A DNA stretch of 54,456 bases, from contig CAJIYZ010000047.1 of NCBI GenBank assembly GCA_905181675.1, forward strand, positions 1-54,456, read 5' to 3'. Shown in pieces: positions 9,070 through 17,993 of this stretch. A program made the position numbers and the translations under genes. The notes beneath the pieces were generated by a model. That model searched no databases, was not told where the DNA came from, and was given only the letters and a program-made list of their open reading frames with translations. Numbering within the stretch: position 1 is the first letter of the stretch; each line of letters begins with the position of its first letter. Source of the DNA: Bacteroidetes bacterium MED-G20. GTDB taxonomy: Bacteria; Bacteroidota; Bacteroidia; Flavobacteriales_D; Parvicellaceae.

Positions 9070-9957
9070 ATGAAAAATATTTCTGTAATAGGTGCTGGAA
9101 CAATGGGGAACGGAATAGCCCATGTTTTTGCTCAAAACGGCTACCAAGTTAATCTGATAGATGTTTCTAAGGATGCTCTAGAAAAAGCGATTAAGACAAT
9201 TTCTGGAAATTTAGATAGAATGGTTAACAAAGAGAAAATTTCTATTGAGCAAAAAGAAAGTACTTTAAAAAATTTAACTGCTATTTCAGATATTAAAAGT
9301 GGTGTTAAAAATGCGGATTTAGTTATTGAAGCAGCTACAGAAAACTTGGAAATAAAACTTTCTATTTTTAAAGAAATTGACTTGTACTGCCCTGAAGATT
9401 GCATTTTATCTACCAACACTTCTTCTATTTCTATTACTAAAATCGCAGCAAACACCTCAAGACCAGAAAAGGTAATTGGAATGCATTTCATGAATCCTGT
9501 TCCAATTATGAAATTAATTGAAGTAATCAAAGGTTATTCTACATCAATAAAAACGCTTGAAACAATTATGGAACTTTCGAAAAAAATTGGAAAATCTCCA
9601 GTTGAAGTAAACGATTTTCCAGGATTTGTAGCCAATAAAATTTTAATTCCTATGATTAATGAAGCAATAATCACTCTTCATGAAGGTGTAGCTGGAGTTG
9701 AAGAAATAGATACTGTAATGAAACTTGGCATGGCACACCCAATGGGTCCATTACAATTGGCAGATTTTATTGGTCTAGACGTATGTCTTGCAATACTAAA
9801 AGTTCTTCAGCAGGGGTTTGGAACAGATAAATATGCACCTTGCCCATTGCTTGTTAATATGGTAACAGCGGGAAAGTTAGGCATAAAATCTGGTGAAGGA
9901 TTTTACACATGGAAGCATAAGACAAAAGAACTTTTCGTATCTGAATATTTTAAATAA
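9070..9957 (+). CDS. 3-hydroxyacyl-CoA (3-hydroxybutyryl-CoA) dehydrogenase
   Basis: NAD(P)-dependent oxidation of 3-hydroxyacyl-CoA (or reduction of acetoacetyl-CoA). It is 295 residues, the stand-alone length (about 280-295), with no fused hydratase domain. The NAD fold starts at residue 3: VIGAGTMGNGIAHVFAQNGYQVNLID. The catalytic histidine is in GMHFMNPVPIMKLIEVI and the catalytic Asn region is NDFPGFVANKILIPMINEA. The C-terminal helical domain has MKLGMAHPMGPLQLADFIGLD and GIKSGEGFY. It starts 34 bases after the sugar transferase but is metabolically unrelated. Its TAA stop directly abuts the stop of the convergent small ORF. Confidence 0.95.
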   Translation: MKNISVIGAGTMGNGIAHVFAQNGYQVNLIDVSKDALEKAIKTISGNLDRMVNKEKISIEQKESTLKNLTAISDIKSGVKNADLVIEAATENLEIKLSIFKEIDLYCPEDCILSTNTSSISITKIAANTSRPEKVIGMHFMNPVPIMKLIEVIKGYSTSIKTLETIMELSKKIGKSPVEVNDFPGFVANKILIPMINEAIITLHEGVAGVEEIDTVMKLGMAHPMGPLQLADFIGLDVCLAILKVLQQGFGTDKYAPCPLLVNMVTAGKLGIKSGEGFYTWKHKTKELFVSEYFK

Positions 9958-10101
9958 CTAGTTGTTTACCCAATCAATATTTGTTTTTAAATTATTAGAG
10001 TAACTAGTGTCGAAAGACCTAGCAAAAGAAATTAATTTTGAAATGGTTTCTCTCGAGGGTTCTGTTGTTTTTTTGTTGTAAATAGATTTTGTAGTTTTCA
10101 T
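9958..10101 (-). CDS. Probable small protein (47 residues) downstream of the ECF sigma gene
   Basis: This ORF is below the track cut-off and starts at ATG 10101: MKTTKSIYNKKTTEPSRETI... ending NIDWVNN. It is basic at the N-terminus and has an amphipathic helix-like stretch (SRETISKLISFARSF). It lies 63 bases after the ECF sigma stop on the same strand. Its TAG stop abuts the TAA stop of the convergent dehydrogenase with zero spacing, a pattern seen for other true convergent pairs in this window. The frame stays open upstream of the ATG to the sigma gene stop without another ATG. No family recognised; a small regulator co-expressed with the sigma factor is one possibility (inference). Confidence 0.5.
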   Translation of the reverse strand: MKTTKSIYNKKTTEPSRETISKLISFARSFDTSYSNNLKTNIDWVNN

Positions 10102-10164
10102 ACCATAGGCTTTTCTAAATAAATATAGATTGCTAACGGTACCAAAAAAAAAATATTGTGTAAT

Positions 10165-10761
10165 TTATGAGTTAGTTAAAATTAATTTCTTATTCTCTAT
10201 TAACTTTCTAAGATTAATCAGAGCATATCGCATTCTTCCTAAAGAAGTATTAATACTAACTCCAGTATTTTCTGCTATGTCTTTAAAGCTCATCTGAAGA
10301 AAATATCGCATTCTTACTACTTCCATTTGTTCATCCGGCAATTCATCGACAAGCAACCTTACATCTTCCATTATTTGTTTACTCACCATAATATCTTCAA
10401 TTGAATCTTCTTTGAGATCCAATAAATCAAAAATGTTAAAATCATCTTTAAGATTTGGTGATCGCCCAGCGATAGGCATCTTTGAGTCTTTTCTGAAATG
10501 ATCAATTACTTGATTATGTGCAATTCTTAATATCCAAGATAGAAGCTTGCCTTCGTGGCTGTAATGGTCTTTTTTTAAACTTGTAATAACTTTAATAAAG
10601 ACTTCTTGAAAAATATCGTTGGTCAAATCTTGATCTTTAACCATTTTAAGAATATAGGAAAATATTCTTTGTTTATATCTCAAAAGAATGGCATCAAAAC
10701 ATTGGTTATTACCGGCACGGAACTTATTTACTAAGGATTCATCACTTTGATTTGCATACAT
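10165..10761 (-). CDS. ECF-type RNA polymerase sigma factor
   Basis: Alternative sigma-70 family factor of the extracytoplasmic-function type. It is 198 residues with only regions 2 and 4. Region 2 at about residues 22-95 contains LLRYKQRIFSYILKMVKDQDLTNDIFQEVFIKVITSL and SWILRIAHNQVIDHFRK. Region 4 at about 140-190 contains LPDEQMEVVRMRYFLQMSFKDIAENTGVSINTSLGRMRYALINLRK. There is no anti-sigma gene with a membrane helix beside it; the only follower is a small ORF. It is divergent from uvrA with 146 bases between starts. What activates it cannot be read here. Confidence 0.93.
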   Translation of the reverse strand: MYANQSDESLVNKFRAGNNQCFDAILLRYKQRIFSYILKMVKDQDLTNDIFQEVFIKVITSLKKDHYSHEGKLLSWILRIAHNQVIDHFRKDSKMPIAGRSPNLKDDFNIFDLLDLKEDSIEDIMVSKQIMEDVRLLVDELPDEQMEVVRMRYFLQMSFKDIAENTGVSINTSLGRMRYALINLRKLIENKKLILTNS

Positions 10762-10839
10762 AATTCTACGTTTAATTGTTAAAAAAATAAATTATTAAAG
10801 TAGAATGGTTATATAGGCAGTGATTTTAAGATTAAAGTT

Positions 10840-10847
10840 CAAATATA
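10840..10847 (-). promoter_or_regulatory. Candidate -7 box for the ECF sigma gene
   Basis: Minus-strand TATATTTG matches TAnnTTTG and lies about 80 bases before the sigma ATG, which would leave a leader of about 70 bases. No TTG is found at the right distance upstream, so this is only moderate support. Confidence 0.4.
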
Positions 10848-10856
10848 GGAAACAAA

Positions 10857-10888
10857 TTGACTAACTGAAAACTATTCTATTATTTTTG
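10857..10888 (+). promoter_or_regulatory. uvrA promoter (TTG-N21-TATTTTTG)
   Basis: A TTG at 10857-10859 and TATTTTTG at 10881-10888, separated by 21 bases, match the Bacteroidota -33/-7 pattern. The uvrA ATG is at 10908, giving a short leader of roughly 13 bases. Confidence 0.6.
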
Positions 10889-10907
10889 CAAACTGTTTGA
10901 CATATAT

Positions 10908-13691
10908 ATGGGAGTTAAAATTTATAAAAATATTGAGATAATTGGTGCAAGAGTTCACAATCTTAAAAATATTAGTGTCTCAATTCCAAGAAACAAACTA
11001 ACTGTTTTAACAGGTGTATCAGGTTCTGGGAAATCTTCACTAGCATTTGACACGCTCTATGCAGAAGGTCATAGAAGATACATCGAAAGCCTTAGCTCCT
11101 ATGCGAGACTATTTTTGGGGAGAATTGAAAAGCCGGATATAGACGATATTAAAGGTATTTCACCTGCAATTGCCATAGAACAAAAAGTTAATTCTTCTAA
11201 TCCAAGAAGTACTGTTGGTACCACTACAGAGATTCATGACTATTTAAAACTTTTGTATGCTAGAATTGGAAAAACATATTCTCCAATTAGCAACAAAATT
11301 GTCACCAAAGACAATCCTGAAGATGTTTTAAATTATATTCTTTCTCTACCTAAAGATTCTAAACTAATGATTTCATGTCCGTTAAATATTCCAAAAGGAA
11401 GAACAACTGACGAACAAATACAAATATATATCCAACAAGGTTATTCTAAATTATGGAAGAATGGAAAAGCTATTGCAATAGAAAAAGGACATAAGGAGGA
11501 GGATTTAGAGATTATTGTTGATAGAATAAACAACGACGATAGCTCTGAAAACCAATCTAGAATATTGGAATCTCTAGAGCTTGGATTTCATGAAGGGAAA
11601 GGAAAATGCAACGTAATTTCATTTAATGGCTCTGCACCAAAAGTTAAAAAGTTCAATAACCTTTTTCTAAAAGATGAAATTATATTTGAAGAACCTAGTT
11701 TAGATTTTTTCTCCTTTAATAGTCCATTTGGAGCATGTAAGAAATGTGAAGGATTTGGAAAAATTACTGGAATAGATTCTGACTTAGTAATTCCAAATCC
11801 CAACTTAAGTGTTTATGAAGACTCCATAGTTTGTTGGAAAGGTGAAAAAATGAGTGTTTGGAAAACAGAACTCATTAACAACGCCCATTATTTTGATTTT
11901 CCAGTTCATGAACCCATAAGAAATTTATCTGAAGAAAACATTGAATTACTGTGGAATGGGAATAGTTACTTCAAAGGAATTCATGCGTTTTTTAATTATT
12001 TAGAGAAGAATGCCTACAAAATACAATACAGAGTTATGCTCTCTAGGTACAGGGGTAAAACCAAATGTAATTCTTGCAATGGAAGTAGACTAAGAGCAGA
12101 TGCTGATTATGTAAAAATAAATAACCATTCAATTAGTGAGATAAATAGAATGGCTATTAATGATTCCATTCAGTTTTTCAAAGTTCTAAAATTAGATTCC
12201 GAGGATCAAAAAATTGCTAAAAGAATTGTAGATGAAATAAATTCTAGATTAAGTTATTTAAGTGATGTTGGTCTTGGCTACTTAACAATGGAAAGGGCAT
12301 CCAACTCACTTTCGGGAGGAGAATCTCAAAGAATCAATCTAGCAACTTCAATTGGAAGTTCTTTAGTAGGTTCAATGTATATTTTGGATGAACCATCAAT
12401 TGGCTTGCACCCTAGAGATAGCCTTAGATTAATTAAAATCCTAAAAAAATTAAGAGATGTAGGGAATTCTGTAATTGTTGTGGAACACGATGAAGAAATG
12501 ATGAAATCTGCAGATATGATTATTGACATTGGCCCCTATGCAGGAAGACATGGCGGAGAAGTAGTTTTTAAGGGGAATCATAGTGAGCTAATTAAGGCAA
12601 GCAAAAGTTTAACAGCAAAGTATCTTACTGGAGAATACAAGATTGAAGTTCCTAAAGTCAGAAGAAAACCAAAAGACTATATCGTAATTGAACAAGCATA
12701 CCTTCATAATCTTCAAAACATAACAGTTAAAATCCCACTGAATCAAATATGTGTTGTATCTGGAGTTAGCGGTAGTGGTAAGTCTACCTTAATTGGAAAA
12801 ATACTTCATACATTTTTAGAAAGGTATTTCTTAACAGGGTTAGTAAAAGCAAGCCACTGTAGCGATATAAAAATAAATTTTGATCTCGTAAGTGGCGTTG
12901 AATATATAAATCAAAACCCTATTGGAAAAAGTTCAAGATCAAACCCAATAACCTACACTAAGGGTTATGACGATATTCGACAACTTTTCGCAAGCGAAAA
13001 ACATGCAAAAGCTAAAGGGTTTAAACCTGGATATTTTAGTTTCAATGTCGATGGTGGGAGATGTGAAAAGTGTCTGGGCGAAGGACAACTCACAATTTCT
13101 ATGCAATTTATGGCAGATGTTCATCTTAAATGCGATGAGTGCGATGGGAAAAGGTTTAAAGATGAAGTTCTTGAAGTGAAATTTAAAGGAAAAAATATTT
13201 CAGAAGTACTGGAAATGACCGTTGAAGAGAGTCTTGATTTTTTTAATGAAGACAATACCCTTTGTAAAAAGATAAAAGCCAAGATATTTGCACTTTCTGA
13301 GGTTGGACTTGAATATGTACAATTAGGACAAGCTTCCAATACCCTTAGTGGTGGTGAAGCGCAAAGAATAAAACTAGCTTCCTTTCTAAGCCACAGTAAG
13401 TCCAAACAGAAAAAGCTTTTTATTTTTGACGAGCCAACTACAGGACTGCATTTCCATGATGTTAAAAAACTAATAAAAGCAATTCAAGATTTAGTAGAAA
13501 TGGGTCACCATATTATAATTATTGAACACCACATGGACATCATAAAATCTGCAGATTGGATTGTAGATTTAGGGCCTGATGGTGGAGATAAAGGAGGAAC
13601 TTTAGTTTTTCAAGGCAATCCTGAAGATTTTATAAAGAGTAAAGTATTGTCACATACTAAAGATCATCTAAAAGAATATATCCAAATTTAA
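10908..13691 (+). CDS. uvrA: Excinuclease ABC subunit A
   Basis: Damage-sensing ATPase of nucleotide excision repair. It is 927 residues, near the usual 930-960. The first ATPase has Walker [10 protein letters not shown] at about residues 36-44 and signature [12 protein letters not shown]. The second has GVSGSGKST and [12 protein letters not shown], with FDEPTTGLH. The C-terminal zinc module is intact (CEKC-X19-CDEC). The first zinc module keeps only its second half ([10 protein letters not shown]); the usual preceding CxxC is missing and replaced by NNLFLKDEI, which I recall as common in Bacteroidota UvrA. Its TAA stop overlaps the stop of the convergent ABC exporter in the palindrome TTAA. 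Confidence 0.97.
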   Translation: MGVKIYKNIEIIGARVHNLKNISVSIPRNKLTVLTGVSGSGKSSLAFDTLYAEGHRRYIESLSSYARLFLGRIEKPDIDDIKGISPAIAIEQKVNSSNPRSTVGTTTEIHDYLKLLYARIGKTYSPISNKIVTKDNPEDVLNYILSLPKDSKLMISCPLNIPKGRTTDEQIQIYIQQGYSKLWKNGKAIAIEKGHKEEDLEIIVDRINNDDSSENQSRILESLELGFHEGKGKCNVISFNGSAPKVKKFNNLFLKDEIIFEEPSLDFFSFNSPFGACKKCEGFGKITGIDSDLVIPNPNLSVYEDSIVCWKGEKMSVWKTELINNAHYFDFPVHEPIRNLSEENIELLWNGNSYFKGIHAFFNYLEKNAYKIQYRVMLSRYRGKTKCNSCNGSRLRADADYVKINNHSISEINRMAINDSIQFFKVLKLDSEDQKIAKRIVDEINSRLSYLSDVGLGYLTMERASNSLSGGESQRINLATSIGSSLVGSMYILDEPSIGLHPRDSLRLIKILKKLRDVGNSVIVVEHDEEMMKSADMIIDIGPYAGRHGGEVVFKGNHSELIKASKSLTAKYLTGEYKIEVPKVRRKPKDYIVIEQAYLHNLQNITVKIPLNQICVVSGVSGSGKSTLIGKILHTFLERYFLTGLVKASHCSDIKINFDLVSGVEYINQNPIGKSSRSNPITYTKGYDDIRQLFASEKHAKAKGFKPGYFSFNVDGGRCEKCLGEGQLTISMQFMADVHLKCDECDGKRFKDEVLEVKFKGKNISEVLEMTVEESLDFFNEDNTLCKKIKAKIFALSEVGLEYVQLGQASNTLSGGEAQRIKLASFLSHSKSKQKKLFIFDEPTTGLHFHDVKKLIKAIQDLVEMGHHIIIIEHHMDIIKSADWIVDLGPDGGDKGGTLVFQGNPEDFIKSKVLSHTKDHLKEYIQI

Positions 13692-15466
13692 ATGACTGCA
13701 GTATTTTGATTGATAAACTGATTTTTATAAAGCTCAAAATATTTCCCCTTTTTCTTCAAAAGTTCGCTATGCTTACCCTGTTCTACAATTTGTCCCTGAT
13801 CCATTACAAAAATACAATCTGCATTTTGGATAGTTGACAATCTATGGGCAATAATAATTGAGGTTCTGGACTTTGTAATTTCCTGTGTAGCATTTTGAAT
13901 AAATTCTTCTGATAAAGAATCAATAGAGGATGTTGCCTCATCAAGTATAAGTAATTGAGGTTGATAAACATAAGCCCTTAAAAAAGCAATGATCTGTCTT
14001 TGGCCTGAGGATAAAAGCCCTCCCCTTTCTTTAACCTCAAAATCGTAGCCTTTTGGTAGCTGAATGATAAACTCGTGAACTCCTACTTTTTTTGCAGACT
14101 CAATTACTTCCTCTCTTGAAATATTTGTATTTCCAATAGTAATGTTTTCTAATATGGACGTGTTGTAAAGAAAAACATCTTGCAAAACAACTGCAATTTT
14201 AGATCTTAAGAAATCTAAATCTAGTTTTCTAATATCAAAATTATCTAATTTTATACTGCCATTTTGAAACTCATAATATCTAGAAATTAAATTTATTAAA
14301 GATGTTTTACCAGATCCTGTTGGGCCTACAATTGCTACAGTTTCACCCGCATTTACTTCAAAAGTTAAACCCTTAAATACAGACGTTTTATCATCATAAG
14401 AAAAATGAACATTATTAAACTTTATATTGCCTTTAAAACTTTCAGGTTTTAAATGGTCCTTTTGAAAAATATATTCTTTGGTGTCTAAAAGTTCAAAAAC
14501 TCTAGCAGAACCTACCATTCCCATTTGAAGAGTATTAAACCTATCGGCCAACATTCTAATTGGTCTAAAAAGCATACTTACATAAAGAACAAATGACATC
14601 ATCTCCGTAGTTACAGTACCGTAATCTACACCACCATAAGAAATAGACCAAATGCAGAATAAAACTAGCAAAGCAATGGAGCTTGCACTTAATATTTCTA
14701 CTACTGGAAAAAATATTGAATAAGCCATAATTCCTTTTATATGGGCCTTTTTATGGGCAGAGTTTATCCTACTAAATTTCCCAGCTTCAACTCCTTCCCT
14801 ACTAAATATTTGAACAATATTCATCCCTGTAATATGTTCCTGAACAAAAGAATTAAGAACAGAGATTTGCTTTCTCACTTCTTGAAATGAAGTTTTAATT
14901 GCATTTTTAAAAATCCTCGTACTTATAAGAAGAATTGGAATAGGAATGAGAACAATTAAAGTGAGTTTCCAGTTTATGTAAAACATAAAACAGAGTACTC
15001 CAGTTAACTTGAGTAAATCACCAGCTATTACTAAAATACCCTGGGAAAATATTTCGGCAATTGTTTCCATATCACTAACCGATCTTGTAACCAGCATTCC
15101 AATTGGGTTTTGGTCAAAATATCTAAGTTTAAGCTTGGTAATATGTTTGAATAACTGATCCCTTAAGTCTTTAACTACTCTTTGACCTAAGTCACTTGAG
15201 AGATAAGAAACTGCTATAAGCATTAAGGATTCAACAATTAAAATAGCTACAACAATTAAAGCACCATAAAACAAAGATTTCTCATCGGACAACCTCACAT
15301 ATTCTCCAACTAGTTTACCAATAATATAAGGCCTTAACGGGGAAAGGAAAGCAAGAGAGAAAGTTAATACAAGACCATAAATAAATAGATGAATATGAGG
15401 CTTGGAAACACCTAAAATTCTTCTAAACAATTTAGAATCCCAATTTTTTTTAGGATTATCACTCAT
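13688..15466 (-). CDS. ABC exporter, fused permease-ATPase (MsbA-like)
   Basis: Half-size ABC exporter that works as a homodimer in the inner membrane; lipid, lipid A-core or drug export are all possible. About 592 residues. Six membrane helices span roughly residues 20-310. The ATPase has Walker A VGPTGSGKTS, signature LSSGQRQ (first Gly of LSGGQ replaced by Ser), Walker B LLILDEATSSID and H-loop AHRLS. The track start at 15481 is a TTG; I prefer ATG 15466 (MSDNPKKNW), which overlaps the truA stop by eight bases (ATGAGTGA) and implies coupling. It is third in the cmk-truA-exporter run. Confidence 0.92.
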   Translation of the reverse strand: MSDNPKKNWDSKLFRRILGVSKPHIHLFIYGLVLTFSLAFLSPLRPYIIGKLVGEYVRLSDEKSLFYGALIVVAILIVESLMLIAVSYLSSDLGQRVVKDLRDQLFKHITKLKLRYFDQNPIGMLVTRSVSDMETIAEIFSQGILVIAGDLLKLTGVLCFMFYINWKLTLIVLIPIPILLISTRIFKNAIKTSFQEVRKQISVLNSFVQEHITGMNIVQIFSREGVEAGKFSRINSAHKKAHIKGIMAYSIFFPVVEILSASSIALLVLFCIWSISYGGVDYGTVTTEMMSFVLYVSMLFRPIRMLADRFNTLQMGMVGSARVFELLDTKEYIFQKDHLKPESFKGNIKFNNVHFSYDDKTSVFKGLTFEVNAGETVAIVGPTGSGKTSLINLISRYYEFQNGSIKLDNFDIRKLDLDFLRSKIAVVLQDVFLYNTSILENITIGNTNISREEVIESAKKVGVHEFIIQLPKGYDFEVKERGGLLSSGQRQIIAFLRAYVYQPQLLILDEATSSIDSLSEEFIQNATQEITKSRTSIIIAHRLSTIQNADCIFVMDQGQIVEQGKHSELLKKKGKYFELYKNQFINQNTAVI

Positions 15467-16205
15467 TGGAATTGTAATCAACTTTGGTTAAAAATAATCC
15501 TTTGGCTTTTACAGAAGGACCAGCAGATGATCTGCTTTTAGATGCAATAATATCACAAAAATCTTGTACAGAAATTTTATTTTTCCCAACAAGTAACATT
15601 GTTCCTACTATGGCTCTAACCATATTTCTTAAAAACCTATTGGCTTTTATTTTGAAAACAAGCTGATGGTGGTTTTTGGTCCAGTAAGCTTCATAAATAT
15701 GACAATTAAAATTGTTGACTTCAGTATGTACTTTGCTAAAAGATGTGAAATCATTAAACCCTATCAATTTTTTACACGACTCGTTCATTAAATCAACATC
15801 TAAATTGTAACTAACATAGTTAAACATTGTATTTAAAAAAGGTTCTTTTTTTTGAGATATTCTATACTCGTATGTTCTGCTTAAAGCACTAAATCTTGCA
15901 TGAAAATCTAGTTTTCTTATTGTGTAATCTTTAATTAAAATATCCGATGGAAGTATAAGATTTAATTTATTTAAAAGCGAATCCAAATCTTCGTCTTTAG
16001 AGATATCCACATGAAAAAAATATTGTTCAGCATGAACTCCTGTATCTGTTCTTCCACAGCCAATAATAGTAACATCTTGTTTAGATTTAAGCAACATAGA
16101 AAAGTTTTTTTCTATTGTCTCTTGAACTGTTAAAGCATTATCTTGCTTTTGCCAACCATGGTATTTGGCACCATTATAGGCTATTTCAAATAGAATTCTT
16201 TCCAA
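15459..16205 (-). CDS. truA: tRNA pseudouridine(38-40) synthase
   Basis: Isomerises uridines 38-40 in the anticodon stem-loop of many tRNAs. It is 248 residues, normal length. The N-terminus is typical (RILFEIAYNGAKYHGWQKQ). The catalytic aspartate is in GCGRTDTGVHAEQYFFHV. Later family segments are FHARFSALSRTYEYRI, FTSFSKVHTEVNNFNC and FKIKANRFLRNMVRAIVGTML. The start is a TTG at 16205, one base after the cmk stop region (TAAATTG), so it is translated by coupling. High confidence. Confidence 0.96.
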   Translation of the reverse strand: MERILFEIAYNGAKYHGWQKQDNALTVQETIEKNFSMLLKSKQDVTIIGCGRTDTGVHAEQYFFHVDISKDEDLDSLLNKLNLILPSDILIKDYTIRKLDFHARFSALSRTYEYRISQKKEPFLNTMFNYVSYNLDVDLMNESCKKLIGFNDFTSFSKVHTEVNNFNCHIYEAYWTKNHHQLVFKIKANRFLRNMVRAIVGTMLLVGKNKISVQDFCDIIASKSRSSAGPSVKAKGLFLTKVDYNSNE

Positions 16206-16206
16206 T

Positions 16207-16896
16207 TTATTTACCTAAGTGGTTTTGGATGTGATTTAAAGCAAAATGAAATGTTTCTTCTATACTCATTTCTGTATTATCAATGATTATTGAATTTTCA
16301 GGCTTAATTAATGGACTAACTTTTCTATTTTGATCATTTTCGTCTCTAAAATTAATGTTTTTAGTGACTTCCTGAATGGAAATATTTTTTCCATTCTCCT
16401 TATACTCTAACCATCTTCTATAAGCTCTTTTATCTGCAGAAGCAGTAACCCAAAATTTAATATCAGCATTAGGGAAAACCACAGAACCAATATCTCTACC
16501 GTCCATTACAAGATTGCTTATACTAGAATAAGATTGTTGTATTAAAACCATTTTGGTTCTAATCAATGTGTTTTTACTTACCTCACTTACCAAATTAGAA
16601 ATTTCTATATTTCTTATTCTATCTTCAACTATTTCCCCATTTAATCTTACCCAACTTTCTCCATTTTCATTGGGTTCTGAAAAATCAATATTCACCAAGT
16701 CCAGTGTTTCTTCATAGTGCGAACTTAAAATTCCATTCTTTAGAACTTGATTTGATTCCAAAAAAAATAATGAAATTGCTCTATACATAGCACCAGTATC
16801 TATATACAGGAAATTTAATTCTTTGGCAAGGGATTTAGCTAGTGTACTTTTCCCGCATCCAGAATGCCCATCTAACGTTATTATGGTGTTATTCAT
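16207..16896 (-). CDS. cmk: Cytidylate kinase
   Basis: Phosphorylates CMP and dCMP with ATP. It is 229 residues, as expected. The P-loop GHSGCGKSTLAK is at residues 10-21, followed by LYIDTGAMYRAI, VVEDRIRNIEIS, the NMP-binding MDGRDIGSVVFPNADIKFWVTAS, and the lid with RAYRRWLEYKENGKNI. It is followed immediately by truA. A hairpin with a nine-base T-run ends six bases before the ATG, so cmk is either read through from siaC or has a promoter inside the end of siaC. Confidence 0.96.
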   Translation of the reverse strand: MNNTIITLDGHSGCGKSTLAKSLAKELNFLYIDTGAMYRAISLFFLESNQVLKNGILSSHYEETLDLVNIDFSEPNENGESWVRLNGEIVEDRIRNIEISNLVSEVSKNTLIRTKMVLIQQSYSSISNLVMDGRDIGSVVFPNADIKFWVTASADKRAYRRWLEYKENGKNISIQEVTKNINFRDENDQNRKVSPLIKPENSIIIDNTEMSIEETFHFALNHIQNHLGK

Positions 16897-16901
16897 AAGA
16901 T

Positions 16902-16929
16902 AAAAAAAAAGCTGTCCATAGACAGCTTT
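16902..16929 (-). terminator. Rho-independent terminator after the SiaC-like gene
   Basis: A perfect 9-bp stem (AAAGCTGTC / GACAGCTTT) with a 4-base loop is followed on the minus strand by nine T residues. It is 22 bases after the SiaC-like stop. The T-run ends only six bases before the cmk ATG, so it lies in the immediate cmk leader. Confidence 0.8.
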
Positions 16930-16950
16930 AATATTAAATAAATTTAGATG

Positions 16951-17325
16951 CTATATCTCTTCAACTTCAATCATCTCGAAAGGTAAATCAATAATAGCTT
17001 CGTAATCTTCACCTGCCTCGAGCATGTCTTCATCATCTTCCTCATAGTGCCATTTAACAGATATTTCACTACCAGAAACTGATTCTAATTTTTTAAAGAC
17101 ATCCAAAATACATTTCGAAGAACTTGTATTAAAGTATTCTAACTGAACACTTAAAACTGTTGTGCTATTTGGAGATTCAGAATAGGATTCTAGCCATTCA
17201 ATTAAAGGCTTGTAAAACTCAATTGAGTTTTCAGGAATCGATCTACCTTTAAGCAATAATTCACCGTTAGAGTTGAACTCAACTACAGGTGTTTTTGCAG
17301 AACCTTCGTGTTTTAAATCTTCCAT
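16951..17325 (-). CDS. SiaC-like regulatory phosphoprotein (DUF1987)
   Basis: A 124-residue protein matching the DUF1987/SiaC family. In Pseudomonas aeruginosa SiaC is phosphorylated by SiaB, dephosphorylated by SiaA, and in its unphosphorylated form activates the diguanylate cyclase SiaD. The family signature is visible: TPVVEFNSNGELLLKGRSIPENSIEFYKPLIEWL, then LEYFNTSSSKCILDVFKKL. Thr67 in FNTSS aligns by position with the SiaC phospho-threonine (Thr68). The C-terminus is strongly acidic (EEDDEDMLEAGEDYE). It is paired with the SiaB-like kinase gene two bases upstream. No SiaA phosphatase or GGDEF protein is in the window, so the output is unknown. Confidence 0.85.
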   Translation of the reverse strand: MEDLKHEGSAKTPVVEFNSNGELLLKGRSIPENSIEFYKPLIEWLESYSESPNSTTVLSVQLEYFNTSSSKCILDVFKKLESVSGSEISVKWHYEEDDEDMLEAGEDYEAIIDLPFEMIEVEEI

Positions 17326-17327
17326 AA

Positions 17328-17894
17328 CTATTTTTTTAAAATTTTAACTATTAACGTAAAAAAAGAATAATCCTTGTCAATCTCCTTGAAACTATATCCT
17401 AATTTGTTTCTAGATTTTTTTGCAATGTCAATTAATCCTAAGCCACCACCACCCTTTTCGCTTAATTTACCATTACCTAAAACTTCTTTGTAATAAGCTT
17501 TTAGCTGGTCTCTATCAAGAGAATTTATATGGGTTATTTTAGAAGTGATTTCGTCAACATTCTTAGGATAAATAAAGTTTCCCGTAACAATGTTGTAATA
17601 ATCTTCGTGTCTACTTATACTAAAAATAGCTGATTTTTTATCACCTGTTGAGGTATCGAAAATTGTATTTTCGTTATCAAAATCATCTATATGATGGTAT
17701 AAGTTTTGCAAACATTCTACCAAAACATTAAAAACTTTCTTTTTGGTAGCTGGGGAATCATTTAAATCTACCATTTTAGATTCCATAATTTGAAAAACTG
17801 AAGACAATAGATCAGAAGTTACTGTCCCTTTAAATGCCAACAGAACGTTATCACGTTCCATTAAATTATATAAATCAAATGTTGTTGTAGCCAT
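17328..17894 (-). CDS. SiaB-like protein kinase (histidine-kinase-type ATPase fold)
   Basis: Predicted kinase of the SiaC-like partner. It is 188 residues from the ATG at 17894 (MATTTFDLYN). The GHKL-type ATP site shows as an N-box (NVLVECLQNLYHH, about residues 70-82) and a glycine box (EKGGGGLGLIDIAKKS, about 145-160). There is no sensor or membrane domain. The track start at 17936 is unlikely: the promoter TTG-N21-TATATTTG ends about 10 bases before the 17894 ATG and lies inside the longer ORF. It is first in a two-gene operon with the SiaC-like gene and ends at a terminator. Confidence 0.85.
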   Translation of the reverse strand: MATTTFDLYNLMERDNVLLAFKGTVTSDLLSSVFQIMESKMVDLNDSPATKKKVFNVLVECLQNLYHHIDDFDNENTIFDTSTGDKKSAIFSISRHEDYYNIVTGNFIYPKNVDEITSKITHINSLDRDQLKAYYKEVLGNGKLSEKGGGGLGLIDIAKKSRNKLGYSFKEIDKDYSFFTLIVKILKK

Positions 17895-17904
17895 ATTCTT
17901 AACC

Positions 17905-17936
17905 CAAATATAATAAATTGTTGAATGTATAAGCAA
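17905..17936 (-). promoter_or_regulatory. Promoter of the SiaB/SiaC-like operon (TTG-N21-TATATTTG)
   Basis: On the minus strand, TTG at 17936-17934 and TATATTTG at 17912-17905 are 21 bases apart. The predicted start of transcription falls about five bases before the ATG at 17894, which fixes the start codon. It is back to back with the methyltransferase promoter. Confidence 0.65.
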
Positions 17937-17944
17937 AAAAAGCT

Positions 17945-17978
17945 TTTGAAAATAAATTATATGTTAGATTTACATTTG
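17945..17978 (+). promoter_or_regulatory. Promoter of the methyltransferase-ZIP operon (TTTG-N22-TACATTTG)
   Basis: TTTG at 17945-17948 and TACATTTG at 17971-17978, 22 bases apart, match the Bacteroidota -33/-7 pattern. The ATG at 17994 follows after a leader of about 10 bases. Confidence 0.6.
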
Positions 17979-17993
17979 TAATTAAAGAATTTA

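Noticed and set aside
9141-9530. 129-residue minus-strand ORF
   Set aside because: Fully inside the 3-hydroxyacyl-CoA dehydrogenase gene, whose motifs are intact; a codon-bias shadow.
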